Assembly: GCA_963765545.1 (NCBI GenBank) | Contig: CAVXWW010000004.1 | Coordinates: 1,054,001 to 1,118,000, forward strand | Reading direction: 5' to 3' | Length of the DNA: 64,000 nt | Source: JARRPM01 sp963765545 | GTDB lineage: Bacteria > Pseudomonadota > Gammaproteobacteria > Pseudomonadales > Halieaceae | Part shown: one piece after another, positions 1 to 8,155 of the stretch | How the letters are laid out: each line of letters begins with the position of its first letter | Numbering within the stretch: position 1 is the stretch's first letter | Position numbers and translations under genes: made by a program | Notes under the pieces: generated by a model | The model's database searches: none | What the model was told of the DNA's origin: nothing | The model's input: the letters and a program-made list of their open reading frames with translations, nothing else

Positions 1-312
1 CTGGAAAAAAAGGAGCGCAGCAAAGCACTGGGGATCAGCGCCCTCCTGAATTTCTCCGACCAGCACGTAACGGTGACCACCAGCGGACCGGTGGACGCCC
101 CGCGACTGAATCTGCTGCTTTCGCATCCACTGGAGGCCGATCGGGATTTTCGGGTGGAACCCAGCAGGATCGCACCCGGTATTTACCAGGCCCAGCTTCC
201 GGCTGAGATCGCGCCACGCTGGCACTGGACACTGACCCTTGAGCAGGCCGACGGCTGGCGCCTGGACGGCGACATCGAACAGCGCGACCTCGGCAATGTT
301 GCTATCGAGTAA
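1..312 (+). CDS. ccoH: FixH/CcoH family protein, C-terminal part (cut by window start)
   Basis: The first 103 codons of the window are an open frame with no start, so the N-terminal membrane helix lies outside. The visible part is the periplasmic FixH-type domain, a short beta-rich fold ending in alternating Trp/Leu strands and the phrase WRLDGDIEQ. FixH/CcoH is an assembly factor that stays attached to the cbb3 cytochrome c oxidase at the inner membrane. The identity is supported by the next gene, ccoI, whose ATG at 296 lies inside this gene's last codons. A 17-nt overlap of this kind points to translational coupling in a ccoGHIS-type operon. Confidence 0.85.
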   Translation: MEKKERSKALGISALLNFSDQHVTVTTSGPVDAPRLNLLLSHPLEADRDFRVEPSRIAPGIYQAQLPAEIAPRWHWTLTLEQADGWRLDGDIEQRDLGNVAIE

Positions 313-2734
313 TACCGCCGCCCAGGCAGATCCCGAACATTGCTACCACTGCGGCGAGCAGGTACCAGCCGGCCTGGACCTGGACATTCTGATTGGCGGT
401 GAGATGCGTCCCATGTGCTGCCCCGGTTGCCGCGCGGTAGCGCAACTGATCAGCGCCAGCGGACTGGAAAACTTCTACGAGCAGCGTACCGCCTACAACG
501 AAAGACCGCCTGAACAGGCCGCACCATCTGATCAATACACAGTCTATGATGATCCCAAATTGGCCGCCAGCTTCACCGAGAGCGGGCAAGGCGGTGAGCT
601 GACCGCACGGCTGTTACTGGGCGGTATATCCTGTGCGGCCTGTACCTGGCTGATAGAACAGACCATGGGGCATCTGCCAGGGGTCAGCATGGCCCTGGTC
701 AACCTGCAGCAGAGCAGACTGGATATCCGCTTCGATCCAGGTCAGCTGCCGCTGAGCCAGGTGTTCGCCCGGTTGGAAGCGCTGGGTTACCGGGCCAGGC
801 CGTTCCAGGCGAGCGCCCAACGCACCCAAATGGCAAGCGAGTATCGAATTGAACTGCGCCGCCTGGCTGTGGCCGGGCTGGGCATGATGCAGGTGGGTAT
901 GTTCGCTATCGCATTGCATGCCGGCGATATCCAGGGCATCGAGAGCCAGTACCAGGGACTGTTGCGCTGGGTAAGCCTGCTGGTCGCAAGTTTCGTCGTT
1001 GTGTTTTCCGCCCGACCCTTCTTCACCACCGCCTGGCGTCACCTGCGCCAGGGCGCGCTGGTTATGGACCTGCCAGTGGCGTTGGCCATAGGCCTGGCGT
1101 GGCTTGCCAGTGCCTGGGCGACGATCAGCGGTTCGGGGCAGGTGTACTTCGACTCCGTGGTGATGTTCACATTCTTTCTGCTGCTGGGGCGCTTCCTGGA
1201 GCACAGGGCGAGGCAGCGCAACAATCTGACCTGGTTTGATGCCGAGGCAAGCCTGCCCGATGCAGTCTCTGCACGCCGCTCGGGCCAATGGATTACCCTG
1301 CCGCGGGTTCAGCTGGAAGCCGGTGATACCGTACTGGTAAAGGCGGGCGACACGATCCCTGTAGACGCGCAGGTTACCAGCGGCAGTAGCGCGGTACGTG
1401 AGGATACCTTCAATGGCGAGCACCTGCCGCGCACTGTGGCTAGCGGAGATACCATCTACGCGAGTACCGTCAATATCGAAGCTGCCATCGAAGCGCGGGT
1501 TCTTGGCAGCTACCTGCAAAGTCGACTTGCCGCCCTGCAGCGCTCGGTAGAACAGGCCCAGACCGGCAAACCCCGACTGGCACGACTCGCGGACCGGGTC
1601 GCCTCCTGGTTCGTGGGGGCGATACTGCTGATCACCAGCGGCACCGCACTGGTGTGGAGCCAGCTGGCGCCAGAGCAGGCGTTCTGGGTTACGCTTTCAG
1701 TGCTGGTTATCAGCTGTCCCTGTGCACTGGCATTGGCCACGCCGGCCGCTCTCACCAACGCTGCCAGCGCCCTGCGCGGCGCGGGGGTGATCGTGCGGGG
1801 AGAAAACGCACTTGAAGCACTGTCCCGCACCACTCATCTCATTTTCGACAAGACAGGTACGCTGACTGAGGGCGCCCTGGCAATTGACCAGGTTCACCTG
1901 CTTGGGGACCTGCCGCGTGAAGAGGTGCTGGCCATCGCCGCGGCCCTGCAACAGTACTCCAGCCATCCTGTCGCCCGCGCATTCGAGGGTGTAGAGCCGG
2001 TGGCAGGACTACAGGATGCGCAATACCACGTAGGGGCAGGCCTGGAGGCCAACGCCGGGGGTCACGGTTATGTCATGGGCAGTGAGCAGTTCTGCCAAAG
2101 CCGGGCTGCTTCGCTCCCCCCTCCCCCGGCACAGCCCTTGTACTGGGTTGCCCTGTGTCGCGATGCGATACCACTGGCCTGGATAGGATTGAACGATCGC
2201 ACCCGCCCCGAGGCGATGGCCGTTGTCACCGCCGCGAAAGACGCGGGGTTGCAGGTGGAACTGCTGACCGGAGACAGCTCGGAACAGGGCCCCTTGCTGG
2301 CCGGGGAACTCGGTATCAGCAGTATCAAGCGCGGACTGCAGCCCCAGGACAAAATGACCCACGTGAAAGCGCTGCAGGAGTCGGGCGCGGTGGTGGCCAT
2401 GGTCGGTGATGGCCTCAATGACGCGCCCGTACTGAGCCTGGCAGACGCCTCTTTTGCCGTTGCCAGTGCCACCGACCTGGCCCGTACCCAGGCGGATTTT
2501 GTCCTGGTTGAGGGAGACCTGCACAGCATCACCACAAGCTGGCAAAAAGCGCTACAGTGTCGCAGTGTGGTGATGCAAAATTTCGCATGGGCGATCACTT
2601 ACAACATCTGCGCTATCCCGCTGGCCGCCTGCGGCCTGGTACCGCCCTGGGCAGCTGCAATCGGTATGTCACTGAGTTCTTTGCTGGTAGTTGCCAACTC
2701 GCTGCGCCTGAATAGAGGAAAAACTTATCAATGA
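296..2734 (+). CDS. ccoI: Cu+ -transporting P-type ATPase CcoI/FixI (cbb3 oxidase assembly)
   Basis: This is an 812-residue P1B-type ATPase that supplies copper for the binuclear centre of cbb3 oxidase. An N-terminal Cys-rich domain typical of FixI carries CYHC (16-19) and CCPGC (41-45). A heavy-metal-associated domain follows with CAAC (113-116). The transmembrane CPC metal site is at 474-476, the phosphorylated Asp of DKTG at 518, and the hinge GDGLNDAP near 704. I chose ATG 296 because it gives the usual short lead before the CxxC and overlaps the end of fixH. An upstream in-frame start at 239 would add 19 residues that read as shadow of fixH. ccoS follows after 9 nt. Confidence 0.97.
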   Translation: MLLSSNTAAQADPEHCYHCGEQVPAGLDLDILIGGEMRPMCCPGCRAVAQLISASGLENFYEQRTAYNERPPEQAAPSDQYTVYDDPKLAASFTESGQGGELTARLLLGGISCAACTWLIEQTMGHLPGVSMALVNLQQSRLDIRFDPGQLPLSQVFARLEALGYRARPFQASAQRTQMASEYRIELRRLAVAGLGMMQVGMFAIALHAGDIQGIESQYQGLLRWVSLLVASFVVVFSARPFFTTAWRHLRQGALVMDLPVALAIGLAWLASAWATISGSGQVYFDSVVMFTFFLLLGRFLEHRARQRNNLTWFDAEASLPDAVSARRSGQWITLPRVQLEAGDTVLVKAGDTIPVDAQVTSGSSAVREDTFNGEHLPRTVASGDTIYASTVNIEAAIEARVLGSYLQSRLAALQRSVEQAQTGKPRLARLADRVASWFVGAILLITSGTALVWSQLAPEQAFWVTLSVLVISCPCALALATPAALTNAASALRGAGVIVRGENALEALSRTTHLIFDKTGTLTEGALAIDQVHLLGDLPREEVLAIAAALQQYSSHPVARAFEGVEPVAGLQDAQYHVGAGLEANAGGHGYVMGSEQFCQSRAASLPPPPAQPLYWVALCRDAIPLAWIGLNDRTRPEAMAVVTAAKDAGLQVELLTGDSSEQGPLLAGELGISSIKRGLQPQDKMTHVKALQESGAVVAMVGDGLNDAPVLSLADASFAVASATDLARTQADFVLVEGDLHSITTSWQKALQCRSVVMQNFAWAITYNICAIPLAACGLVPPWAAAIGMSLSSLLVVANSLRLNRGKTYQ

Positions 2735-2743
2735 GAGCCTGCC

Positions 2744-2959
2744 ATGGATAGTCTGTACCTGCTGATCCCGATCGCCCTGCTGTTTTGCGCAATCGCTATC
2801 AAGCTCCTGCTGTGGGCCATAGACAGCGGCCAATACGATGACCTGGACAAGGAAGCCTGGAAAATCCTGGCTGATGAAGAACCTGCCCCGCCGTCTGCAG
2901 ACACGATTGATGCTGCAGATGAGCCCGGTAATAGCAGGGAGAAACGCGACCCGTCATGA
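2744..2959 (+). CDS. ccoS: cbb3-type cytochrome oxidase assembly protein CcoS
   Basis: This 71-residue protein has a single N-terminal membrane helix (residues about 3-25) followed by the CcoS hallmark, a short acidic stretch with YDDLDKEA. CcoS is needed for insertion of haem and copper into cbb3 oxidase. It sits 9 nt after ccoI, and its last codon overlaps the ATG of the next gene (ATGA at 2956-2959), so all four genes appear to be one transcript. The C-terminal 25 residues are acidic and low in complexity, as is common in this family. Confidence 0.93.
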   Translation: MDSLYLLIPIALLFCAIAIKLLLWAIDSGQYDDLDKEAWKILADEEPAPPSADTIDAADEPGNSREKRDPS

Positions 2960-3699
2960 CAGAGCTGGGCTATTTAAGTGCATTGGGGCTGGGACTTGCC
3001 GGTGCCGGCCACTGCCTGGGCATGTGCGGCGGTATTGCCTCCGCGCTGGCGCTGGGCGGCACCAATTCGACTAGCGTGACCCTGGCCTATCACGCGGGCC
3101 GGATCAGCAGCTATACGCTGCTGGGTGGCCTGCTGGGGTTTGCTGCGGGTAGCATCGATATCGCCGCCTGGACCATTGGCCTGCGTTATCTGGCCGGCCT
3201 GATGTTGATTGCCATGGGTCTTTACGTGGCGGACTGGTGGCGGGGAATGACCGCTCTTGAGCGCGCCGGCGCCCGCCTGTGGCAGCCCGTACAGCGTCTG
3301 TCCTCGCAGCTGTTGCCGATCCGCCACTGGCCCCAGGGCTACGCCCTGGGACTGTGCTGGGGACTGATGCCCTGTGGTCTTATCTACAGCAGCCTCGCCT
3401 GGGCCGCGACGGCGCAGCATGCGCCCACGTCCGCGTTGATGATGTTGCTGTTTGGCCTGGGTACCCTGCCCGCCATGCTGGCCGCCAGCTTTGGTGCCCA
3501 GGGTGTACGGACCTTTCTTCGCCGGCGCGGGCTGAAGATCGTTATCGCGGCGCTGCTCATGGTTTCCGGGGCCTGGACGCTTTATCTCACCGCCTCCCAC
3601 AGTGGCCATGGCAGCCACTCGGGCAGCGACAGTGATGCCCCCATGGACCACTCGCATATGCACCACGGCCAGCCGGGCGCGGCGCTGCCTCACCGGTGA
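2956..3699 (+). CDS. Sulfite exporter TauE/SafE-type membrane protein of the cco operon
   Basis: A 247-residue integral membrane protein, with about six hydrophobic segments, of the urease accessory UreH-like/TauE family that regularly follows ccoS in gammaproteobacteria. The signature HCLGMCGGI lies at residues about 19-27, and a second conserved LMPCGLIY lies near 138. These paired His/Cys/Met motifs suggest metal handling, and the C-terminus is a His-rich tail (HSGHGSHSG, then DHSHMHH). The position overlapping ccoS, plus the His/Met motifs, suggest a copper-related part in cbb3 maturation. That role is inference, as the family is described only in general terms. Confidence 0.85.
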   Translation: MTELGYLSALGLGLAGAGHCLGMCGGIASALALGGTNSTSVTLAYHAGRISSYTLLGGLLGFAAGSIDIAAWTIGLRYLAGLMLIAMGLYVADWWRGMTALERAGARLWQPVQRLSSQLLPIRHWPQGYALGLCWGLMPCGLIYSSLAWAATAQHAPTSALMMLLFGLGTLPAMLAASFGAQGVRTFLRRRGLKIVIAALLMVSGAWTLYLTASHSGHGSHSGSDSDAPMDHSHMHHGQPGAALPHR

Positions 3700-3714
3700 T
3701 ATTTAACCAACCAT

Positions 3715-3743
3715 AAAAAAGCCCCGCTAGAGACTAGCGGGGC
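3715..3743 (-). terminator. Rho-independent terminator of ompW
   Basis: A perfect 8-bp stem (GCCCCGCT / AGCGGGGC, 3721-3728 and 3736-3743) with a 7-nt loop. Read on the minus strand, a run of six T (A on the plus strand, 3715-3720) follows directly. It lies 40 nt past the ompW stop codon. On the plus strand there is no T tract after the stem, so it would stop the cco operon only weakly. Confidence 0.88.
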
Positions 3744-3782
3744 CAGGCGCCATATGACCGTAGGTGAGCCGGTCAAATGGGA

Positions 3783-4463
3783 TTAAAAGCGATAGGCGAT
3801 ACCGATGTTATAGACAAAGGGGTCAATATCCGTCTTGAACTTCACATCACCCACATCGGTACTCACCGTGGCATTGGTGTCGATCTGGATGTACCAGACC
3901 TCCAGGCTCAGAGCGAAATTGTTCCAAATCGGAATATCCACACCTGCCTGTGCAGACAAGCCAAAGGAGTTGTCCAGGTCCAGGCTGACCTTTTCGGCGC
4001 CGAGAATCGCATTCAGGGTTTCATCCAACTGCTTGTCGGTGTCTTCATCGAAGAATATGGTGTAGTTCACCCCCACACCCACGAAGGGCTGCCATCCGCT
4101 TTTGCCGCCACGCGGATACCACTGAACCGACAGGGTGGGTGGTAAATGTTTGGTCGAACCGGCGGGCACGCTCACGCCTTTGCCCTTGAGGGTAATGTCG
4201 TGTTCAAAAGGTGTCGCAGCCAGCAGTTCAATGCCCACGTTATCGGTGACCATGTACATTGGTATGAGGCCCAACTGGGTGTCGTCGTCGACCTCGGTAT
4301 TGAGTGTAGGCACGCCCGGAAGATTGATATCGCTGCTGTCAGAGTCGGGGTCAACCGTCACAGCACCCACGCGCATGACGAAATCGCCTTTCTCGTAAGC
4401 CTGGGCCACCATGCTGCCGCCAGCGAGGGCGGCTACCAGCGCCATTGATAACGCTTTTTTCAT
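3783..4463 (-). CDS. ompW: OmpW family outer-membrane protein
   Basis: A 226-residue predicted eight-stranded beta-barrel. The signal peptide runs MKKALSMALV to AQA, with cleavage after about residue 22. OmpW-type features include the early phrase KGDFVMRVGAVTVDP, the NVGIELLAATPF strand, and the terminal YRF ending expected for Bam recognition. ATG 4463 is chosen over an upstream in-frame start at 4565 because it begins the signal peptide and has an AGGAG site 8 nt upstream. OmpW is thought to form a channel for small hydrophobic compounds. An FNR box lies just upstream (see the separate entry), and a strong terminator follows, so this looks like a single-gene transcript. Confidence 0.95.
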   Translation of the reverse strand: MKKALSMALVAALAGGSMVAQAYEKGDFVMRVGAVTVDPDSDSSDINLPGVPTLNTEVDDDTQLGLIPMYMVTDNVGIELLAATPFEHDITLKGKGVSVPAGSTKHLPPTLSVQWYPRGGKSGWQPFVGVGVNYTIFFDEDTDKQLDETLNAILGAEKVSLDLDNSFGLSAQAGVDIPIWNNFALSLEVWYIQIDTNATVSTDVGDVKFKTDIDPFVYNIGIAYRF

Positions 4464-4510
4464 TGGATCACTCCTGTGTCTAGTAGGGGGAACAGCCAAG
4501 CTGAACCAGC

Positions 4511-4559
4511 TGGCGATATAGTATTTGTGACAGTGACACAGTACCTTGATGTCAATCAA
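4511..4559 (-). promoter_or_regulatory. FNR/ANR-dependent class II promoter of ompW
   Basis: The plus strand shows TTGATGTCAATCAA at 4546-4559, a perfect match to the FNR/ANR consensus TTGAT-N4-ATCAA. Downstream on the minus strand is a -10 element TACTAT (4518-4523). With transcription starting at about A4511, the box is centred exactly at -41.5, the position typical of class II FNR-activated promoters. The leader to the ompW ATG would be about 48 nt. FNR control of ompW is known in other gammaproteobacteria. The geometry is seen directly; regulation is inferred. Confidence 0.82.
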
Positions 4560-4675
4560 GATCACGCGATGTCTGACCGGGCCGTGCCGGTACTATTCCA
4601 CAAAGTTGTGATTCCCCGCGCCACGGCAAGGCGTTTTACCGCGCCTGGCGCTGCCGTGGCAATCCGGGAGGGCGG

Positions 4676-5353
4676 TTACTCCCAGGGGTACTCCAGGTCC
4701 CGGCCGCAGCCAAAATAGACCTGGCCATCCAGCGTGACTGTCACCCGGCTGGGGAACTCTTCTGCGGACATGGAATCTGTGCAGGTGTCATTCAAGATCT
4801 CTACCTGCAAGTCGGCGGATTCGGTGATGGCATGCCAGGTTCGGGTTTCCCGCTTTAACTGCTGTCCGGGATCCGGGCTGGCTACCCGCCGCATACCGCT
4901 GCCACCGATAAACAACAGGTGATCACCGTCCCGGATTTCCAGCGACCAGCCTGGCTCATTGCCCACCGCTCGAAAGTCGACCCCCCTGCGCCGTGCATCT
5001 TCCCAGGGTGCCCGCTGCGGTGCCAGGGTGCAGTAGCGGTAAGCCTGGCCGGCAACAGTGAGCATCGCCTCGTCGCCAGAACTCCAGAACTCGACATCAG
5101 CCTCCTGGTATTTGCTTCCCGACGCGCTGCGCACCTGTGACAGGACGAGGTACCGATCCGGTAACCATACCGCCATTTCGCCCGGACCCAGGCGCGCGAT
5201 GAATTCATAGCCCGCGCACTCATAGACCATCGTTTTGGCCAATGCTCGTTTATCAGGCTGGAAACCGGCTGCCTGCTCACCTCCCCGCACCCCACCCCCT
5301 GCACAGCCTGACAGTAGCGCGCAAGTCAGCAGCAAAACATAGTAATAAGCCAT
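4676..5353 (-). CDS. Lipoprotein with MliC-like and COG3650-like regions
   Basis: A 225-residue predicted lipoprotein. The signal peptide ends in the lipobox LLSGC, with Cys17 lipidated. Residues about 45-105 resemble MliC, the membrane-bound inhibitor of C-type lysozyme (YECAGYEFIARL, a later CTLAP). Residues about 118-215 carry the COG3650-type signature FRAVGNEPGWSLEI. Such two-part proteins are usually envelope lipoproteins of uncertain role; lysozyme inhibition is possible but not shown. ATG 5353 is preferred over 5383 because it starts the signal peptide and is preceded by GGAG. It is followed on the same strand by ompW, but 212 nt and a separate promoter lie between them. Confidence 0.75.
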   Translation of the reverse strand: MAYYYVLLLTCALLSGCAGGGVRGGEQAAGFQPDKRALAKTMVYECAGYEFIARLGPGEMAVWLPDRYLVLSQVRSASGSKYQEADVEFWSSGDEAMLTVAGQAYRYCTLAPQRAPWEDARRRGVDFRAVGNEPGWSLEIRDGDHLLFIGGSGMRRVASPDPGQQLKRETRTWHAITESADLQVEILNDTCTDSMSAEEFPSRVTVTLDGQVYFGCGRDLEYPWE

Positions 5354-5416
5354 CTTGATACGTCTCCAACAATATTGTGTCACCCCGCAGGCAAGCTGAA
5401 ATCAACTGACCGGGGA

Positions 5417-6325
5417 TCAGTCCACCGCCTGATTGGTATAGCGACGCTGTGCCCTGGCCCTCCGGAAACCACTGATAGTCACGACGGCCAGTCCCGTCCA
5501 GACCAGCCCAAAGGCCACCAGCTGCATTTTATCGAACGGTTCTTTGAATACCCAAAGTGCCACCAGCAATTGTGTGGTGGGGCCCACATAGAAAACCAGG
5601 CCCAGGGCAGTCAGCGGTAGCAGGCGGCTCGCCGCCACGTAAGTCATCAGCGGTATGGCCGTAAAAGCGCCGGCCGCCAGCAGGAAAACATCTACCCGGG
5701 TGCCGTATGCGCCCAGGCCGCCACCATCGCGATAAACCAGCCAGGCAAGGGCAAATGGCGCCATCATCAACATTTCCAGAAACAGGCCCTCTATCGAGGC
5801 CACATGCACACCCTTGCGGATCGCGCTGTACATACCAAACGACATGGCGAGCCCCAGCGCTACCAGCGGCAGTCCCCCGTAATACGCCAGCTGCAACAAC
5901 AGGGCGGCAGCGGCAAACCCAACGCCAATTTTCTGCGGCCCGTCTATAGACTCACGAAACAGTGTCAGGCCGATGACCACATTGACCAGTGGCAGCAGGA
6001 AATACCCGAGGCTCGCCTCAGTGGCGCGCTCATTGGTAACCGCCCACATGAACAGGCCCCAGTTGCACGCGCCAAACAAAGCCGCGCACGCCATAACGGC
6101 CATGGTGCGCGGTTGCCGCAGCAGTGCCAGTGCACCAGCCAGGCGCCCCGACCCGGCAATCATCAGGCACAGCACAACGACCGGCAGTGACCACAGCACC
6201 CGGTGGGCGATCAGGTCTCGGGGATCGACAGGCTCGGTCTGTACCCAGTATATGGGCGCCACTCCCCAGATGAGGTAGGCGGTTATACCCAGCAAAGTGC
6301 CGCGATGTTTGTCGTTTAAGTGAAT
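5417..6325 (-). CDS. rarD: EamA-family permease, RarD type
   Basis: A hydrophobic protein of about 302 residues with ten predicted helices in two EamA (DMT) repeats. It has the RarD opening LLGITAYLIWGVAPIYW and HRVLWSLP near residue 40. RarD homologues are exporters or permeases of unknown substrate. The start is odd. The only ordinary alternative codon in the open frame after an upstream TAG is TTG at 6295, which would begin inside the first helix. An ATT at 6325 lies about 7 nt after GGGAAG and adds the RarD-like lead HLNDKHRGT. I therefore give 6325, with the caveat that the gene may start at 6295. Confidence 0.85.
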   Translation of the reverse strand: MHLNDKHRGTLLGITAYLIWGVAPIYWVQTEPVDPRDLIAHRVLWSLPVVVLCLMIAGSGRLAGALALLRQPRTMAVMACAALFGACNWGLFMWAVTNERATEASLGYFLLPLVNVVIGLTLFRESIDGPQKIGVGFAAAALLLQLAYYGGLPLVALGLAMSFGMYSAIRKGVHVASIEGLFLEMLMMAPFALAWLVYRDGGGLGAYGTRVDVFLLAAGAFTAIPLMTYVAASRLLPLTALGLVFYVGPTTQLLVALWVFKEPFDKMQLVAFGLVWTGLAVVTISGFRRARAQRRYTNQAVD

Positions 6326-6346
6326 AGGGGTGCTTCCCGGGACCCG

Positions 6347-7060
6347 CTACCACAGGGCCATTAAAATCATGCGAGCGGCCAGCAGCGTTACCAGCACACG
6401 GAACCACTGGTGAAAATTGCGCTGGGGAACATAACGGCGCAGGCGGGTACCTAACCAGGATCCGACAATGCCGGCAACAATCATCCCCGTAATCAGGGGC
6501 CACCAGGGAGTATAACTGAAGCCGATCGCGAAAAACGCCAGTACCCTCAGGGCGTGATTGAGGGTCATGTACACGGCGGTGTTTACCACCAGCCAGTCAC
6601 GGTCGGCGTTGCGCTGTAGCAATATGGCCGCACCCAGCGGACCCGTGGCACCCACCAGCATGCCCAACCCGGTCTGGAAAAAACCCAGTATTGCCAGCGC
6701 CAGGTTACCCGCGCCGCGCACGAGGGGCAGTGGAAACCAGGTGATCACCAGAATAAACACCCCGATCAGCGCCGGCAACAGGCGCACATCGAGGGACTGG
6801 TATATTTCTGCGCCCAACCAACTGCCCAACACCGCGCCAAGAGTAAAGGCCGGCACGATCGCCAGGTCAATCGCGCGCCAGTCGAAAGCTGCCCTGGAAG
6901 CGTTGCTGGCCAGTTGGGTAAGGGCGTGCACCGGCAGGATAGCCGCCGCAGGCACCAGCCCCGGCATCATGGTCAACAGCAACACGCCACCGCCCATTCC
7001 GATCACCGCGGTAAGACAGGAGGTAACAAATACGATGGGCACCAGGGCCAGTTCAGACAA
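6347..7060 (-). CDS. Sulfite exporter TauE/SafE family permease
   Basis: A 237-residue membrane protein with the TauE/SafE signatures AVIGMGGGVLL in the first helix and GLGMLVGATGPLGAA in the second half, about eight helices in all. The family exports sulfite, sulfoacetate or similar organosulfur anions in known cases. The substrate here is unknown. No ATG lies near the N-terminus; TTG 7060 with GGGAA six nt upstream fits best. The longer in-frame opening up to 7240 would overlap the aldo-keto reductase by 140 nt and reads as its shadow. It follows that gene by 40 nt on the same strand and is 21 nt ahead of rarD, so co-transcription is likely. Confidence 0.82.
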   Translation of the reverse strand: MSELALVPIVFVTSCLTAVIGMGGGVLLLTMMPGLVPAAAILPVHALTQLASNASRAAFDWRAIDLAIVPAFTLGAVLGSWLGAEIYQSLDVRLLPALIGVFILVITWFPLPLVRGAGNLALAILGFFQTGLGMLVGATGPLGAAILLQRNADRDWLVVNTAVYMTLNHALRVLAFFAIGFSYTPWWPLITGMIVAGIVGSWLGTRLRRYVPQRNFHQWFRVLVTLLAARMILMALW

Positions 7061-7100
7061 TGTCGGTTCCCACGGCAATCGCGCATGGTTTCCAGCGGGA

Positions 7101-8117
7101 CTAACCCATAGGGTAGCGGATATCCCGGGAAACCTGGTCAATGAGGGCCAGAATACCGGGCTCGAGGGTGATGTCCGCCGCGGCCAGTATATCCGGCATC
7201 TGCTCAGGGGTCGTGGCTCCCACGATAGTGGACGCAACAAAGTCGTGCTGTTTGCTCCAGGCAGTGGCCAGGGTCACCACTGACATTCCAGCCTCCGCCG
7301 CAATCGCCTGGAAGCGTGCGGTGGATTCAAGGGACTTTTCATTAACAAAGCGGGTGGCCATTTTCTGCTGGCGCTCCTCACCCTCCAGGTAGAAAGTGAA
7401 ACGCGCACCCTCGGGCCGGGCCCCGCCATTGTATTTGCCGGTAAGCACCCCGCCCGCCAGCGGTGAATACGGTATCAGGCTCACCTGTTCCTTGCGACAC
7501 ACCTGGGCCAGCTCGTCCTCAAACCGACGATTATTGAGACTGAAATTGTTCTGGATAGTGTCATAGCGCGGCAGTCCGTGCAGGTCTGAGGCCCAGAGGC
7601 TTTTGGTCAAACCCCAACTGGTCTCGTTACTGCAACCGAGAATACGCACCTTGCCCGAGCGCACCAACTCATCCAGCGCGGCGAGGGTTTCTTCATAGGG
7701 AAAATCCGGATCGGGCCAATGGGTCTGGTACAGGTCGATGTAGTCGGTGTCCAGCCGGCGCAGGCTGTCCTCCACTGCTCGCATGATGTGATGACGATCC
7801 AGACCGGTGTTGCCACCGCGCAGGGGTGGGGTAATCCAGCCATGCCCGGGGCCGGCAACCTTGGATGCCAGGATGATTGAATCGCGGTTGCGAGTCTTGA
7901 GCCACCTGCCGACAATCTCCTCGGTAGCGCCCACGTATTTTGCATCCGGCGGCACGGGGTACATCTCCGCGGTGTCATAAAAATCAACGCCCGCGTCGAA
8001 CGCCATATCCATGATACGAAAAGCAGCGCGCTCATCGCTCTGGTTGCCGAAAGTCATGGTGCCCATGCAGATATCCGACACCACAATAGAACTCTTGCCC
8101 AACCTGTTTCTGCGCAT
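7101..8117 (-). CDS. Aldo/keto reductase, Tas-like
   Basis: A 338-residue NAD(P)H-dependent aldo-keto reductase. The (beta/alpha)8 barrel motifs are visible: MGTMTFGNQ early, GVDFYDTAEMYP with the catalytic Asp and Tyr (about 45-54), ASKVAGPG with the catalytic Lys, and LYQTHWPDPD with His. The C-terminal STIVGATTPEQ belongs to the cofactor site. Length and order resemble E. coli Tas. It reduces aldehydes or ketones to alcohols; the natural substrate is unknown. It lies 38 nt after a BphD/HsaD-like hydrolase and may handle a carbonyl product of that pathway. Confidence 0.9.
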   Translation of the reverse strand: MRRNRLGKSSIVVSDICMGTMTFGNQSDERAAFRIMDMAFDAGVDFYDTAEMYPVPPDAKYVGATEEIVGRWLKTRNRDSIILASKVAGPGHGWITPPLRGGNTGLDRHHIMRAVEDSLRRLDTDYIDLYQTHWPDPDFPYEETLAALDELVRSGKVRILGCSNETSWGLTKSLWASDLHGLPRYDTIQNNFSLNNRRFEDELAQVCRKEQVSLIPYSPLAGGVLTGKYNGGARPEGARFTFYLEGEERQQKMATRFVNEKSLESTARFQAIAAEAGMSVVTLATAWSKQHDFVASTIVGATTPEQMPDILAAADITLEPGILALIDQVSRDIRYPMG

Positions 8118-8155
8118 AATGATACCCGGGTGCCCCCGAGCCAGGCGGGGTTTAC

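Noticed and set aside
614..1519. Long minus-strand open frame (301 codons) opposite ccoI
   Set aside because: Lies wholly within ccoI, whose motifs are unmistakable. The frame has Gln/His/Arg-rich sequence with no family pattern, typical of antisense shadow in GC-rich DNA.
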